Position numbers and translations under genes: made by a program. Shown here piece by piece: positions 9,346 through 17,516 of a stretch of 64,000 bases of DNA (position 1 is the stretch's first letter; each line of letters opens with the position of its first letter). The stretch is from Xanthocytophaga flava. GTDB lineage: Bacteria > Bacteroidota > Bacteroidia > Cytophagales > 172606-1. The stretch is from positions 1 through 64,000 of the forward strand of contig JASJOS010000026.1 in the NCBI GenBank assembly GCA_030068525.1. The letters are read 5' to 3'. Under the pieces are notes generated by a model. The model did not search any database, was not told where the DNA came from, and saw only the letters and a list, made by a program, of their open reading frames with translations.

Positions 9346-9789
9346 ATGAGTCAAGATTCTAACAATTTAATTTTTCTTACTTTGGATAAAATCCATCGGT
9401 TAAGTTCTCCCAAGGTAAGTATGTGGCCTGGAGGAAATAAGTATTCCTATATTCCTTTTCTCCCTTTCAGATTTGAAGGAGAAGCACCTGGGAATCTGAT
9501 TTATGAAAAACTGAAAGAAGTTATTAGAACCTTTGAGGGAAATATAAAGTGGATCATGTTAGATAACAAACCTCCTGGAAAAAATTATATTATTAAACCT
9601 GAGCTTGCAGCAAGCTTTAAATTGGATAGAATATTACGTAAAGAGGTAGTGGTTGACTTTTTAGATGAAGAAGCCTATTATTTACTTATCGACAAAGCAG
9701 TTGAAGATATTCCCGCTTTAGCCAGGCATATAGAAGAGAAGTTTACTTCTACTATAACAACAACGCATACACGAGAAACACTGGAGTAA
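9346..9789 (+). CDS. Hypothetical protein, 147 aa (immunity-like)
   Basis: Unrecognised soluble protein with an aromatic, Pro-rich middle (YIPFLPFRFEGEAPG) and an acidic helical C-terminal half ending in a Thr-rich tail. No signal or membrane segment. The start follows a long AT-rich leader next to the IS66 remnant. It belongs to the same run of small plus-strand genes as 10021-15247. A role as an orphan immunity protein is inferred from context. Confidence 0.6.
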   Translation: MSQDSNNLIFLTLDKIHRLSSPKVSMWPGGNKYSYIPFLPFRFEGEAPGNLIYEKLKEVIRTFEGNIKWIMLDNKPPGKNYIIKPELAASFKLDRILRKEVVVDFLDEEAYYLLIDKAVEDIPALARHIEEKFTSTITTTHTRETLE

Positions 9790-10020
9790 ACTTTCACGGG
9801 GATTCTCATAAGTAGTATCCGCTATCTGAAATTCTGCGAGAGCACATACTTACCTTGCAAAGAGGCTATCGTTTGAAATATATTTGTTCACCCCGATACT
9901 GCAAACCTATTAAGTCCTGTATGTTGTACAGTAATATCTGCTGTAATGATAAAGAACGTTGATCTTATAGGGAAAGGTTAGGTGAAAACAACATGAGTTC
10001 ATTCTTTAATATAACACTAT

Positions 10021-10422
10021 ATGTTTGAAGTAGTAATTGGTAGAGATCCGGACCCGTATGAAAATTATATACTCTACTTTCACTGTGATGTTCATTACTT
10101 TCGTGAATTCATAACGATTATGCTTGATGCAAATCTTGAAGCTGTGTTGATGACTGAAAAGCAATTACGCTTTGAGGGAGAAGAGCTGATTCTACTTCAG
10201 CAAACAATAGAAAAATGGTTACGACAACAGTTAGCGATAAGATCCTCAGATTGGTTCTTAGACTATGAACCTGTATTAATTTTAGGTGAAGAAGTACATC
10301 TTTGTTCAAAGCTGTCAAGAACAGATGGTGAGATTGAAACATTCCATTTACTCTATGAATCCATTGGGGAAACCTTACAAATGGGACTAGGAATGGTATT
10401 TCTTCTGAAGGAGGAATTTTAA
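10021..10422 (+). CDS. Hypothetical protein, 133 aa (immunity-like)
   Basis: Soluble acidic protein with a predicted alpha/beta order. It opens MFEVVIGRDPDPYENYILYF and ends GMVFLLKEEF. A central helical EKQLRFEGEELILLQQTIEK region precedes a second beta-rich part. No family recognised. R1 copy 3 begins about 30 bp after the stop and probably ends its transcript. Orphan immunity role inferred from the array. Confidence 0.6.
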   Translation: MFEVVIGRDPDPYENYILYFHCDVHYFREFITIMLDANLEAVLMTEKQLRFEGEELILLQQTIEKWLRQQLAIRSSDWFLDYEPVLILGEEVHLCSKLSRTDGEIETFHLLYESIGETLQMGLGMVFLLKEEF

Positions 10423-10452
10423 GATAGATTTACTAAATGATACCTTACACTT

Positions 10453-10515
10453 GCCAAATTCCGACTGTACTGTCTGACTTTGGCTTTTTAGGGATACAGT
10501 AGCTATAACGATCTC
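10453..10515 (+). terminator. R1 repeat copy 3
   Basis: CCAAATTCCGAC (from 10454) pairs imperfectly with GTCTGACTTTGG, then CTTTTTAGGGATACAG. The stem carries two mismatches compared with copies 1 and 2, but the trailer is kept. It sits directly after the 10021 gene. Confidence 0.55.
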
Positions 10516-10714
10516 CTTACAGGTAAACTCAAAATACCTTCAGTTGGTAGCTTCTGGCTAGCTTCTCATAAATTATAGTAACACAAATCATCCTAATGAA
10601 ATAATACGGAGATGAAGGCTCTACCGGTAATATTTTGGCTGAAGAAACAACAGAAGTAGTTTTTGATTTTACTTTCTCCCTGTAGGACTTCTATACGAAA
10701 ATAATACTATATCT

Positions 10715-11149
10715 ATGTTGAATTTTGAGGTTTCAGATATCTATTTCAGCGCATCCAGACTGTATGAAGGATATCTGGAAGTAGTTTTCTATAATTCTTT
10801 AAAACAAGAAAGTATCCATGTAGAAGGATATAATGAGATCTGGTATGAAACTGGAAATAGTATTAAGGAAGAGTATACAAGAATAGATTACCCCAAAAAA
10901 AAATTAGGTATTGGGAAGAAAAAGCCTGTAATTAATCAGATCCGGTCTTCTTTTTATAATGGGACATTTATCTTATTTGACAATGGAGATATATTCAGAA
11001 TTCATCTGACAGATATACAAGGAGAGATAGAGGAAATTATCCGGATTGAAACGCCAGCCACTCTTTCTCCTATGGAAAGAGATAGTATAGTAAAGATGTT
11101 TACTAAAGCTGATCCAGTTATTCCTTCCCCTTTCAGAAGTGAAGAATAA
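10715..11149 (+). CDS. Hypothetical protein, 144 aa (immunity-like)
   Basis: Soluble protein, beta-rich at first (MLNFEVSDIYFSASRLYEGY), with a lysine patch (PKKKLGIGKKKP) near the middle and a helical tail. The stretch RSSFYNGTFILFDNGDIFRI suggests a beta-hairpin. No named family. Flanked by R1 copies 3 and 4, so it forms a clean repeat-gene-repeat unit. Immunity role inferred from the array. Confidence 0.6.
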   Translation: MLNFEVSDIYFSASRLYEGYLEVVFYNSLKQESIHVEGYNEIWYETGNSIKEEYTRIDYPKKKLGIGKKKPVINQIRSSFYNGTFILFDNGDIFRIHLTDIQGEIEEIIRIETPATLSPMERDSIVKMFTKADPVIPSPFRSEE

Positions 11150-11396
11150 AAGGACTCTTATTAAAAGGAGTGAAATAACCTGTATCATCTTTTATTTTAA
11201 TGACTAATAGAAGTGGCATGATCCATCTTACATATGGAACTAAGATAAAGTCATACTCTAGTTATGAAAAGGGTATTAAATTTTGCTCCTTCTAACTTTG
11301 GCTCAGTTCATATTGGTCATGAAAAGCCAGTACTAAAATTTCTTGAATAGCCTGAGGATTAATTCGAATTGTTAATTCATATGTCCCGCAAGCTTG

Positions 11397-11442
11397 CCAA
11401 ATCCAGACTGTACTGTCTGACTTTAGCTTTTTAGATATACAG
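11397..11442 (+). terminator. R1 repeat copy 4
   Basis: CCAAATCCAGAC, a TGTACT loop and GTCTGACTTTAGC, then TTTTTAGATATACAG. The trailer is diverged and passes straight into the coding remnant at 11443. Confidence 0.5.
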
Positions 11443-11589
11443 AAGCCATCAGGAGCAAATCGTTTCAGTCTCTCTGATAGATGGGTTAATGGTGTCAGAA
11501 CTGTAGTGTATCAAACAGAACCAGCAATTAATGGGCAAAGATATTTTTATTTGAAACCCTTCAATGAAAATTTGTCAGTGCGGGACTGA
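11443..11589 (+). pseudogene. C-terminal remnant of a lost protein, probable toxin tip
   Basis: The plus frame reads KPSGANRFSLSDRWVNGVRT through YQTEPAINGQRYFYLKPF to SVRD and a TGA at 11587-11589. It has no start codon, and its frame runs into the R1 hairpin upstream. It lies 25 bp before the ATG of the 11615 gene. A start-less C-terminus immediately upstream of a small gene matches the toxin-tip/immunity order of polymorphic toxins; that identity is inferred. Confidence 0.5.
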
Positions 11590-11614
11590 TGAAATCATTT
11601 AAAATGAAAATAGT

Positions 11615-12073
11615 ATGCCTCAATACATAGATTCCTATTATTTAGTTGATAGCAGACAATCAAAGCTGATCTATGATTTTTTTGAACGATTTTCTTTTGT
11701 AAAAAGCGAGATGTCTGATGAGTATCCTATTCCTCAATATTCGGATGATCCGGAAAAAGTATTTTATTTGGATTCAGAATTACTTTTGTATTTGGAAAAT
11801 AATGATGCATCTGATTATATTATTTATTGGGGAAATTTGGACGAAACATCAGAAATTAAGCAGTTTACGCTACAGTATACAAACGATGGAAAGATGATTT
11901 TTGGGGTGTCAATTTTTGGAAATGAACCTGGCTCAGTTGAAAGTATCCTCTTGTTTAAAAAGGTCAAAAACTATCTAAATTCTCAAACGGCTTGTATTAC
12001 TGTTGAAGAGCCACCTCCAATAAGCACACTAGAGTTTATTAATTTTTGTAAGAAAAGATACATTCCAGGATAG
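11615..12073 (+). CDS. Hypothetical protein, 152 aa (likely immunity protein)
   Basis: Soluble, strongly acidic protein beginning MPQYIDSYYLVDSRQSKLIY, with ...DYIIYWGNLDETSEIKQF in the middle and EFINFCKKRY near the end. This resembles the general layout of small SMI1-like or beta-sheet immunity proteins but matches no family I can name. It directly follows a toxin-tip-like fragment (stop at 11589), which is the best evidence for an immunity role. Confidence 0.65.
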   Translation: MPQYIDSYYLVDSRQSKLIYDFFERFSFVKSEMSDEYPIPQYSDDPEKVFYLDSELLLYLENNDASDYIIYWGNLDETSEIKQFTLQYTNDGKMIFGVSIFGNEPGSVESILLFKKVKNYLNSQTACITVEEPPPISTLEFINFCKKRYIPG

Positions 12074-12149
12074 GAGAAATATAATTGCTAATGTTTTCAT
12101 TCCTGACTATACCATTCTTCATCTCCAAACGGATTGCGCCACTTGATGT

Positions 12150-12410
12150 TATGCTTACTTATATAAGGAGGTAGGTATCCTGTTGGATGGAATTTGCCCT
12201 GCTCATAACCAGCAAACCAAACGAACGTTTGACGAATGTCCTTCCAATCCGGCTCTGATGGCTGTGGTTGATAAGATCAATACCTGGTTTGGAGCCGTGA
12301 CGGTATTTCTGGCCTCCAATGGCACAACTCAGGCCTAGCAGCTGCTTTCGATGATGCGGAGTAATCTGTTTACCACTAAGTGGAAGGACATACCACAGGT
12401 GAAATGCTAG
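12150..12410 (+). pseudogene. umuC (Y-family DNA polymerase) 3'-end remnant, copy 1
   Basis: An in-frame stretch contains ALMAVVDKIN, GAVTVFLASNGTTQA, a TAG, then SMMRSNLFTTKWKDIPQV and a stop at 12408-12410. This is the C-terminal signature of UmuC (LM..DKIN..G..TV..AS, then RS..(Y/F)TT.WDE(L/I)P). Everything upstream of the little-finger domain is missing. A second, independently decayed copy of the same region is at about 15290-15669. Confidence 0.85.
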
Positions 12411-12524
12411 AATTTTGTTGAATTTAGAGATTTGACTAGAAATTACAAATTTTAGAGACCAATTCTTAGTAGAAATCCCTGATTATTAGATGTTTTTTTA
12501 AGCTTTCGAGTCACTTTCTATCAA

Positions 12525-12598
12525 TCCCCAGGTTGGTGTTATCACCAACCTGAACGATGGGAAACAACTCGTTGGTGATAACATCAACGAGGGGAAGA
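12525..12598 (+). repeat. Double-hairpin repeat R2, copy 1
   Basis: Two consecutive hairpins. CAGGTTGGTG (12529-12538) and CACCAACCTG (12543-12552) form a perfect 10-bp stem with a TTAT loop. CTCGTTG and CAACGAG (12568-12591) form the second. The order and spacing match the copies at 38659, 41326 and (partly) 42234. It ends just upstream of the 12616 gene. Confidence 0.7.
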
Positions 12599-12615
12599 AT
12601 GGTGTTCAAGAAATA

Positions 12616-12903
12616 ATGCAACAAGTAAATAATATTTATGGTCTGAGTATGGAAGTTATATATGCAAAGTTTATTTTCACCTATATTTTGGTATTAAGTA
12701 CTGTCTTTATGGTAGCTAATACTATTTTAGTATTCCTAAAAGTAACAAAACATGTTAGATTACTATTTTCTATTATAGTTAGTTTAGTAGTATTAGTTGC
12801 TATAATGCAATATTATATTATAGCAATAATTTATATGTATAGAGGAATACTTTTATTTATCATCATCTTTTTACTTATTTTGCGCCGTTTATACAAAAAA
12901 TAA
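12616..12903 (+). CDS. Small membrane protein, 95 aa
   Basis: Three hydrophobic segments (about residues 13-35, 45-62 and 65-88) end in a basic tail RRLYKK; an inner-membrane protein. Small multi-pass proteins of this kind are common as immunity to pore-forming or membrane-acting toxins, but that is inference. The R2 hairpin lies in its leader and R1 copy 5 follows. Family unknown. Confidence 0.55.
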   Translation: MQQVNNIYGLSMEVIYAKFIFTYILVLSTVFMVANTILVFLKVTKHVRLLFSIIVSLVVLVAIMQYYIIAIIYMYRGILLFIIIFLLILRRLYKK

Positions 12904-13116
12904 GGATTTATTGTTGTAAATCTCCAAAATATCATTTGTTATTGGTCAAATACTGTTTTAAGATCCGCTACTATCTTATTTGCATAATAATGTTTGTTTT
13001 ATCCAAATATATCAATGTCGCTCAATATTATACTTAGAAATGCCTACCTCTATGAAGCAAGTAGGGAAGACAATTGGGTAGGCTTGTTATAAAACTGATT
13101 ATCTTTATTGATCTTG

Positions 13117-13180
13117 CCAAAGTCAGGCAGTATTGTCTGACTTTTGCTTTTCAGGGATACAGAAACTATTTCAGATAGCT
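13117..13180 (+). terminator. R1 repeat copy 5
   Basis: CAAAGTCAGGCA, a GTAT loop and TTGTCTGACTTTTG, then CTTTTCAGGGATACAGAAAC and CATTTCAGATAGC-like trailer. It lies between the 12616 and 13363 genes. Confidence 0.6.
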
Positions 13181-13362
13181 TTTCACTTGTCAGCTCTCTT
13201 GTATACTTCCCAAAAATCATAGTGATACTTATCATCCTAATGAATGGATAGATTATCCAGTATAGAATAACCAGTGGTTACAAATTCTATAGAATATAAA
13301 GAAAAAGGATTTGTATCTTAACCAGGATTTATTCTATAAATCTATATCGTATTGAGACCTGA

Positions 13363-13782
13363 TTGCTTCTTATGGACAAGCTGGAACAAACAATTCTTGA
13401 AATAAATACTTTTGTCAGAAAAGACCTTTGGCAGGACTTTAAAATACTCGCCTTTGAATATGGAAGCTTGAAAATTATAGGAAGTATTGATTTGAGTTCA
13501 AATTATACAATTGAAATTACATTCATTGCTACTTCTTTTATGGAAATAAACTATACGTGGATGACAGATACCTCAAAAGATATGCTTATGCTAGCCTCTG
13601 ATGAAGAAAATCTATATTTGAATGCTAAATATCAGATCGAAGAAGGCTATACATTATTTAAGATTATCCCAGAGTTTTTTGAAGAACAGGAAGATTTTGG
13701 CTTTTTTGTTGCCGCTAAAGATATATCTTTTAAAACGGAAAAGGTATATCATTTCCCTCCTAAGTCTGACACAGATTTATGA
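13363..13782 (+). CDS. Hypothetical protein, 139 aa (immunity-like)
   Basis: Soluble acidic protein. The frame opens at 13363 (possibly a TTG), and the ATG at 13372 (MDKLEQTILEIN) is the more natural start. The content is beta-strand-rich (FEYGSLKIIGSIDLSSNYTI) and the second half is acidic. No family recognised. Preceded by R1 copy 5 and followed by the coding remnant at 13815. Role inferred from the array. Confidence 0.6.
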   Translation: MLLMDKLEQTILEINTFVRKDLWQDFKILAFEYGSLKIIGSIDLSSNYTIEITFIATSFMEINYTWMTDTSKDMLMLASDEENLYLNAKYQIEEGYTLFKIIPEFFEEQEDFGFFVAAKDISFKTEKVYHFPPKSDTDL

Positions 13783-13814
13783 AATAACCCAAAAAATCTT
13801 AGCGTTTTATAGCT

Positions 13815-14032
13815 CCCGTTGAATTTGCTAATGCCAGCCAGGCTCTAACTATGACTGGCTCACTTTATAGGGGAGCCGACAATATATTGTTCATGATCCA
13901 GTCAAAAGAGGATACTATAACTATAAATCTAAGTCTGGAACATTAGGAGCTGTGTTCTTTAAAGGCAAAGCAAAACAAGTACAACAAGTAAGAAAAATGT
14001 TGTCTGCAACATTTGAAGGAACAAGAAAATGA
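13815..14032 (+). pseudogene. Frameshifted C-terminal remnant of a lost protein (probable toxin tip)
   Basis: The frame starting at 13815 reads PVEFANASQALTMTGSLYRG. Near 13875-13890 coherent sequence passes to another frame, HDPVKRGYYNYKSKSGTLGA then KMLSATFEGTRK, ending at TGA 14030-14032. That stop overlaps the ATG of the next gene (ATGA). The small basic C-terminus translationally coupled to a small acidic gene has the layout of a toxin tip and its immunity gene. No start codon or N-terminal carrier remains. Confidence 0.5.
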
Positions 14033-14511
14033 TCAACAAAGAAGAACACTGGTTTTACCAGCAACATAAAAAAGGAATCACTCTGACAGAGGTTTCAATG
14101 GGTGATTTTTTAGTGACTCATAAAATACAAAGAGCGGATGCTCCTAGTAGCTTCATGGGTAAAATATTCTTTGACTGGGATTATTATAAAAACACATGTT
14201 ACCATTTTATGTGGTATGTAGATGATCCGGAAAATAGTATTCAAAAAGGTTGGCAAAATTCAGCTTTGTCCAACAAACGCTTCATTTACTTGTCTGTCAT
14301 GGATTTAGGGTTTATTCAGGTTGAAACAGAATACTTTATAAACAATTGGTATGAATTTGCATTCTATTGTAGTGAAGGAGAACAAGGGTTTTCAGATGAT
14401 GGACAACTCTTTTTTGAGTATACAGAGCCAGATAGGGCAATTCGTAGTAACTTTGAAATAAAACCTAATAGTAAGATTATACATCCACCTTATATGTCAT
14501 TGTATAGGTGA
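14029..14511 (+). CDS. Hypothetical protein, 160 aa (likely immunity protein)
   Basis: Soluble protein rich in aromatic residues (HWFYQQHKK at the start, FDWDYYKNTCYHFMWYVDD in the centre). Its ATG overlaps the stop of the upstream coding remnant by the ATGA quartet, showing former translational coupling to that gene. No family recognised. Context supports an immunity protein that survived loss of its toxin. Confidence 0.65.
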   Translation: MINKEEHWFYQQHKKGITLTEVSMGDFLVTHKIQRADAPSSFMGKIFFDWDYYKNTCYHFMWYVDDPENSIQKGWQNSALSNKRFIYLSVMDLGFIQVETEYFINNWYEFAFYCSEGEQGFSDDGQLFFEYTEPDRAIRSNFEIKPNSKIIHPPYMSLYR

Positions 14512-14731
14512 AGAAGAAAATATTTTGGGAATCATACAACTGTGGTGTGTCGGGTCTTTTATAGAGAATGTCATACAGGTTATCTTATTTCTATATTGAA
14601 ATCGAATTGAGCGTCTGCGACTTTTTATCATGGACGTGCCTATTATGTCAGAAAACACTTAATTTCTTGAGCTAACTTGGTAAAAATAAACTTGAACATC
14701 CTTTTTTCGCAAAGTACTTATTGCTAAGTAG

Positions 14732-14800
14732 TAAAAGTCAGGCGTTATTGTCTGAATTTTGCTTTTTAGGGGTACAGAAACCATTTTAGATAGCTTACAA
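14732..14800 (+). terminator. R1 repeat copy 6
   Basis: AAAAGTCAGGC and GTCTGAATTTT with a short loop, then GCTTTTTAGGGGTACAGAAACC. It starts the ~220-bp block also present at 7725. Confidence 0.6.
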
Positions 14801-14887
14801 TTGATTATATGGTAAGCATTCGACTAGGAATGTGTTTGCCAGTTAGCCTAAATAGAATACTTTGCCTGCTCATCAATTCTATAAGAT

Positions 14888-15247
14888 ATGTCAGTTTATC
14901 ATGATGCAGCTATAATTACACTGGAACACTTTTCCGCTGATGAGTTAGTGATTGTGCTCTTAACACCCTTGAAAACCAAAATTAAACTTTCCTTTACTGG
15001 AATATATGATTGGGGGTTTACACCCTTTAGTACACAAAATGAATTGTTTGACCTTCATGTGTATGATAAAAGGGTGCCTGTTCCTCAAACTGTGGCAGAT
15101 ATTAATGATATTCCTGAGTCTTATTTACAAGCAATACAGGAGTATGATTATACACTTGTTATTTTAGATGCTTCGGTAGGGATGGGTGGGTTTGTGATTT
15201 GTGAAAAGTTCACTGAAAGTATACTTGATACCTCTCCATCCGAATAA
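14888..15247 (+). CDS. Hypothetical protein, 119 aa (immunity-like)
   Basis: Soluble acidic protein MSVYHDAAIITLEHFSADEL..., beta-rich, with IQEYDYTLVILDASVGMGGF near the end. The start is supported by the truncated duplicate at 7882, which shares start codon and leader. No family recognised. The umuC remnant follows about 40 bp downstream. It is the last gene of the array. Confidence 0.65.
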   Translation: MSVYHDAAIITLEHFSADELVIVLLTPLKTKIKLSFTGIYDWGFTPFSTQNELFDLHVYDKRVPVPQTVADINDIPESYLQAIQEYDYTLVILDASVGMGGFVICEKFTESILDTSPSE

Positions 15248-15289
15248 GACCTTCGAATGGGATTACCTTCCTTTTCCAACAGTTAGGAA

Positions 15290-15669
15290 GCTGCTCGGGT
15301 TAGATTGCTTTGCTTGAAACGCTGGTAGATCCGAAACCTTCGAGCTTGTAAAGGTAAGTTGTCTTTCATTCCATAACGCTATTAACTCGACTCCTCTTCT
15401 AGGATATGGTGTGGCTTAGACGGTTACAGCAGGCTAGTATCCTGTTGGATGAGATTTACCCTGTTTATAGCAAGCAAACGAACTTGTTTAATTAATGTCC
15501 TTCCAATCTGGCTCTGATGGCAGTTGTCGACAAGATTAACGCACACTAGGGAGCAGGAACGGTGTTTCTGGCATCGAACGGCACGACTCAGGATTGACAG
15601 ATGCTTTCTACTATGAGGAGTAAGCGATTTACAACTAGGTGGGAGGAGTTGCCAGAAATAAAAGTATAA
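15290..15669 (+). pseudogene. umuC 3'-end remnant, copy 2
   Basis: Fragments in shifting frames include ILLDEIYPVY, ALMAVVDKIN, GAGTVFLASNGTTQ and MRSKRFTTRWEELPEI ending at TAA 15667-15669, with in-frame stops between them. This is the same UmuC C-terminal region as at 12150 but better conserved at its end, with weak upstream remains (SETFELVKVSCL near 15330). Confidence 0.85.
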
Positions 15670-15758
15670 ACTTGCGTCAGATGTGTTAGTTTACTCAAGT
15701 ATTATGTAAGAGTCATAGTTCACGTTATAGTTAGTATTAACTGTAGATAGATCAAAGT

Positions 15759-16403
15759 TTAAAATTCTTTTGAAACATAATTCCAACTGTTTTCTATCAT
15801 GCCAAAAGGGTCCATCTGTACTGTTTTCTCTCTATGAGCTGGTCCGGCAAGAGCAACATAAAAAGCGAGGGCAAAAGCTAAATAATGCATCAATAATGCA
15901 TACCGAAAGTAAGAATGATAGTTATGCCGAATCAAATAGATCCATACCAACAAAGTCCCTACTGCATACACTATATGAGCAATATCTTCAAATACATATA
16001 CAGAATAAATCTGATCAGGGATAATACCTTTAAAATCGTAAATGTCATTACGATCCCATGGTTCAAAGGCAACGCTTACTTTTCGGGCAACAGGACCTAG
16101 ATAAGAAAATCGCAATAACAATGCAGCAATACTAAGAACCAAAGCAAAACAACTCGGAATAAACCATACCTTCCGAAAGCTTTGATCCCGCAAGCTTATA
16201 ATTAATCTTACTAGACCAAATAGTATAATAAAAGGTAAACCAAAAAACAGCAGTATTAGCGAACCCAGCCAGTCGTTCCCATAAATTCTGGGAGCAAAAG
16301 CAATGAGTATAGAAAATAGAATGGCATGAGTCAACCAGAAAGGATTTGTATGAGTTGGTGGCTCATCTGGCTGATTTTCCAGGGATATGTTTTCGTTTGT
16401 CAT
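15759..16403 (-). CDS. Integral membrane protein, 214 aa, unknown function
   Basis: The start at 16403 (MTNENISLENQPDEPP) gives a short Pro-rich cytosolic head; a frame extension to 16436 is possible. Five or so transmembrane segments follow (about residues 22-40, 46-68, 79-100, 140-160 and 170-190), with an acidic loop EPWDRNDIYDFKG between the third and fourth. It stands alone between the umuC remnant and a long AT-rich gap. No family recognised. Confidence 0.65.
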   Translation of the reverse strand: MTNENISLENQPDEPPTHTNPFWLTHAILFSILIAFAPRIYGNDWLGSLILLFFGLPFIILFGLVRLIISLRDQSFRKVWFIPSCFALVLSIAALLLRFSYLGPVARKVSVAFEPWDRNDIYDFKGIIPDQIYSVYVFEDIAHIVYAVGTLLVWIYLIRHNYHSYFRYALLMHYLAFALAFYVALAGPAHREKTVQMDPFGMIENSWNYVSKEF

Positions 16404-16436
16404 AAAGATTATTGGGCTATGATAAGCAAATTGCAA

Positions 16437-16802
16437 AAAAATAATATAACGAAAATTTTATGCAGGAGACAAGTTTATAATGCACTGATAGTCAAGATTA
16501 TTTAATAAGATATTTTGTAGTTGATCTAGTCCCCACCTAAATGCAAATCAACAAGGGGTATTGTTCCTATTTTTGCCCTACCATACATTATTGAACCGAC
16601 TTATTAAGGGCTTTCGTTTTTTCTTGGAAAAATTTCTTAACATAAGAGGGCTTATTTTACGATACTGAACAAGTCCTATTTTTCTTTCACTTTTCAAAAC
16701 ATTGTACTTCTGGACGAAAACCTGAAAACGATTTTTTCTTTTTACATCAAGAAAAAAAAATGATTATCTTGATTTCTTCCACTTATATTTATAACAGGTA
16801 CT
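16437..16802. other. AT-rich gap, nothing recognised
   Basis: Very AT-rich with several A and T runs. It probably holds the divergent promoters of the flanking genes, but no box was clear enough to call. Confidence 0.4.
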
Positions 16803-17294
16803 ATGGAAAAATTTATTTTTACTCTATGTTTTATATTTTTTGCTATCAGTTCATATAGTCAAAATGAGAAGACCGTATTAGGAGAATTTTGTTATTATGA
16901 ACAGTTAGATGGGAAGGGAAATCCAGAAAAGGCTACGCCTTATACCTATCATGATCGAATTGAATTGAAGTTCAACAGTGGTTATCAAATAACTATAAAA
17001 ACTGAAGAAAAAAATGATCTAATAAAAATTTTAGAAAGCCATAAAAAGAAAGGGACAAAAACAAGGCTTGGTAATTATAAACCTGAAGTTATTTCAGGAA
17101 TTCTGGATACAAAAGGAAAGTATTCTTCTATCATTGATAATAAGAAGTATATTGAATTTTTTTATGATGGGAACAACATTCTAATTGAAATACCAGAGCT
17201 TACAGATATGTTTGGAAGTGGAACTGTTTCAAACCATACTATTTTTCTTCCTAAGAAATGTGTTAAAAATCTAATTGATTGTTTGAAAAAATAG
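16803..17294 (+). CDS. Small exported protein, 163 aa, unknown function
   Basis: Residues 1-20 form a signal peptide (FIFTLCFIFFAISSYSQ). The mature part is lysine-rich and mixed alpha/beta, without lipobox or membrane anchor; a likely periplasmic or secreted protein. Two cysteines occur in the mature chain. The stop codon lies inside one arm of a 24-bp perfect inverted repeat. No family recognised. Confidence 0.65.
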   Translation: MEKFIFTLCFIFFAISSYSQNEKTVLGEFCYYEQLDGKGNPEKATPYTYHDRIELKFNSGYQITIKTEEKNDLIKILESHKKKGTKTRLGNYKPEVISGILDTKGKYSSIIDNKKYIEFFYDGNNILIEIPELTDMFGSGTVSNHTIFLPKKCVKNLIDCLKK

Positions 17295-17343
17295 ATTATT
17301 AATTTAAGTAGGTTTTAGGACCTACTTAAATTAATAATCTATT
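17290..17343. terminator. 24-bp perfect inverted repeat at the end of the 16803 gene
   Basis: The arms 17290-17313 and 17320-17343 are exact reverse complements around a TTTAGG loop. The left arm contains the TAG stop at 17292-17294. It may act as a bidirectional terminator or protect the 3' end. There is no G+C-rich core or T-run, so classic intrinsic termination is uncertain. Confidence 0.6.
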
Positions 17344-17516
17344 AGTTTCCTATCCAGTCAGCAACAGTTTAAATATGTCTGTTTAATCGGATACGTTCAT
17401 ACACCCATTTCTTTCAATAGTTGCAGCTTAGGGACTGTTATCTTTCCATTCGCTGATTAAGTCCACATGCTCTGATCCGTTCTAATGCCATACTATTTCT
17501 CATAACCAAACGGATC

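Noticed and set aside
12529-12591. CRISPR-like repeats
   Set aside because: The two hairpins differ from each other and there is no regular spacer; copies are dispersed over 30 kb.
7725-14800. R1 repeats as integron attC sites
   Set aside because: No GTTRRRY/RYYYAAC core pair or integrase was seen; the shape is that of an intrinsic terminator with conserved trailer.
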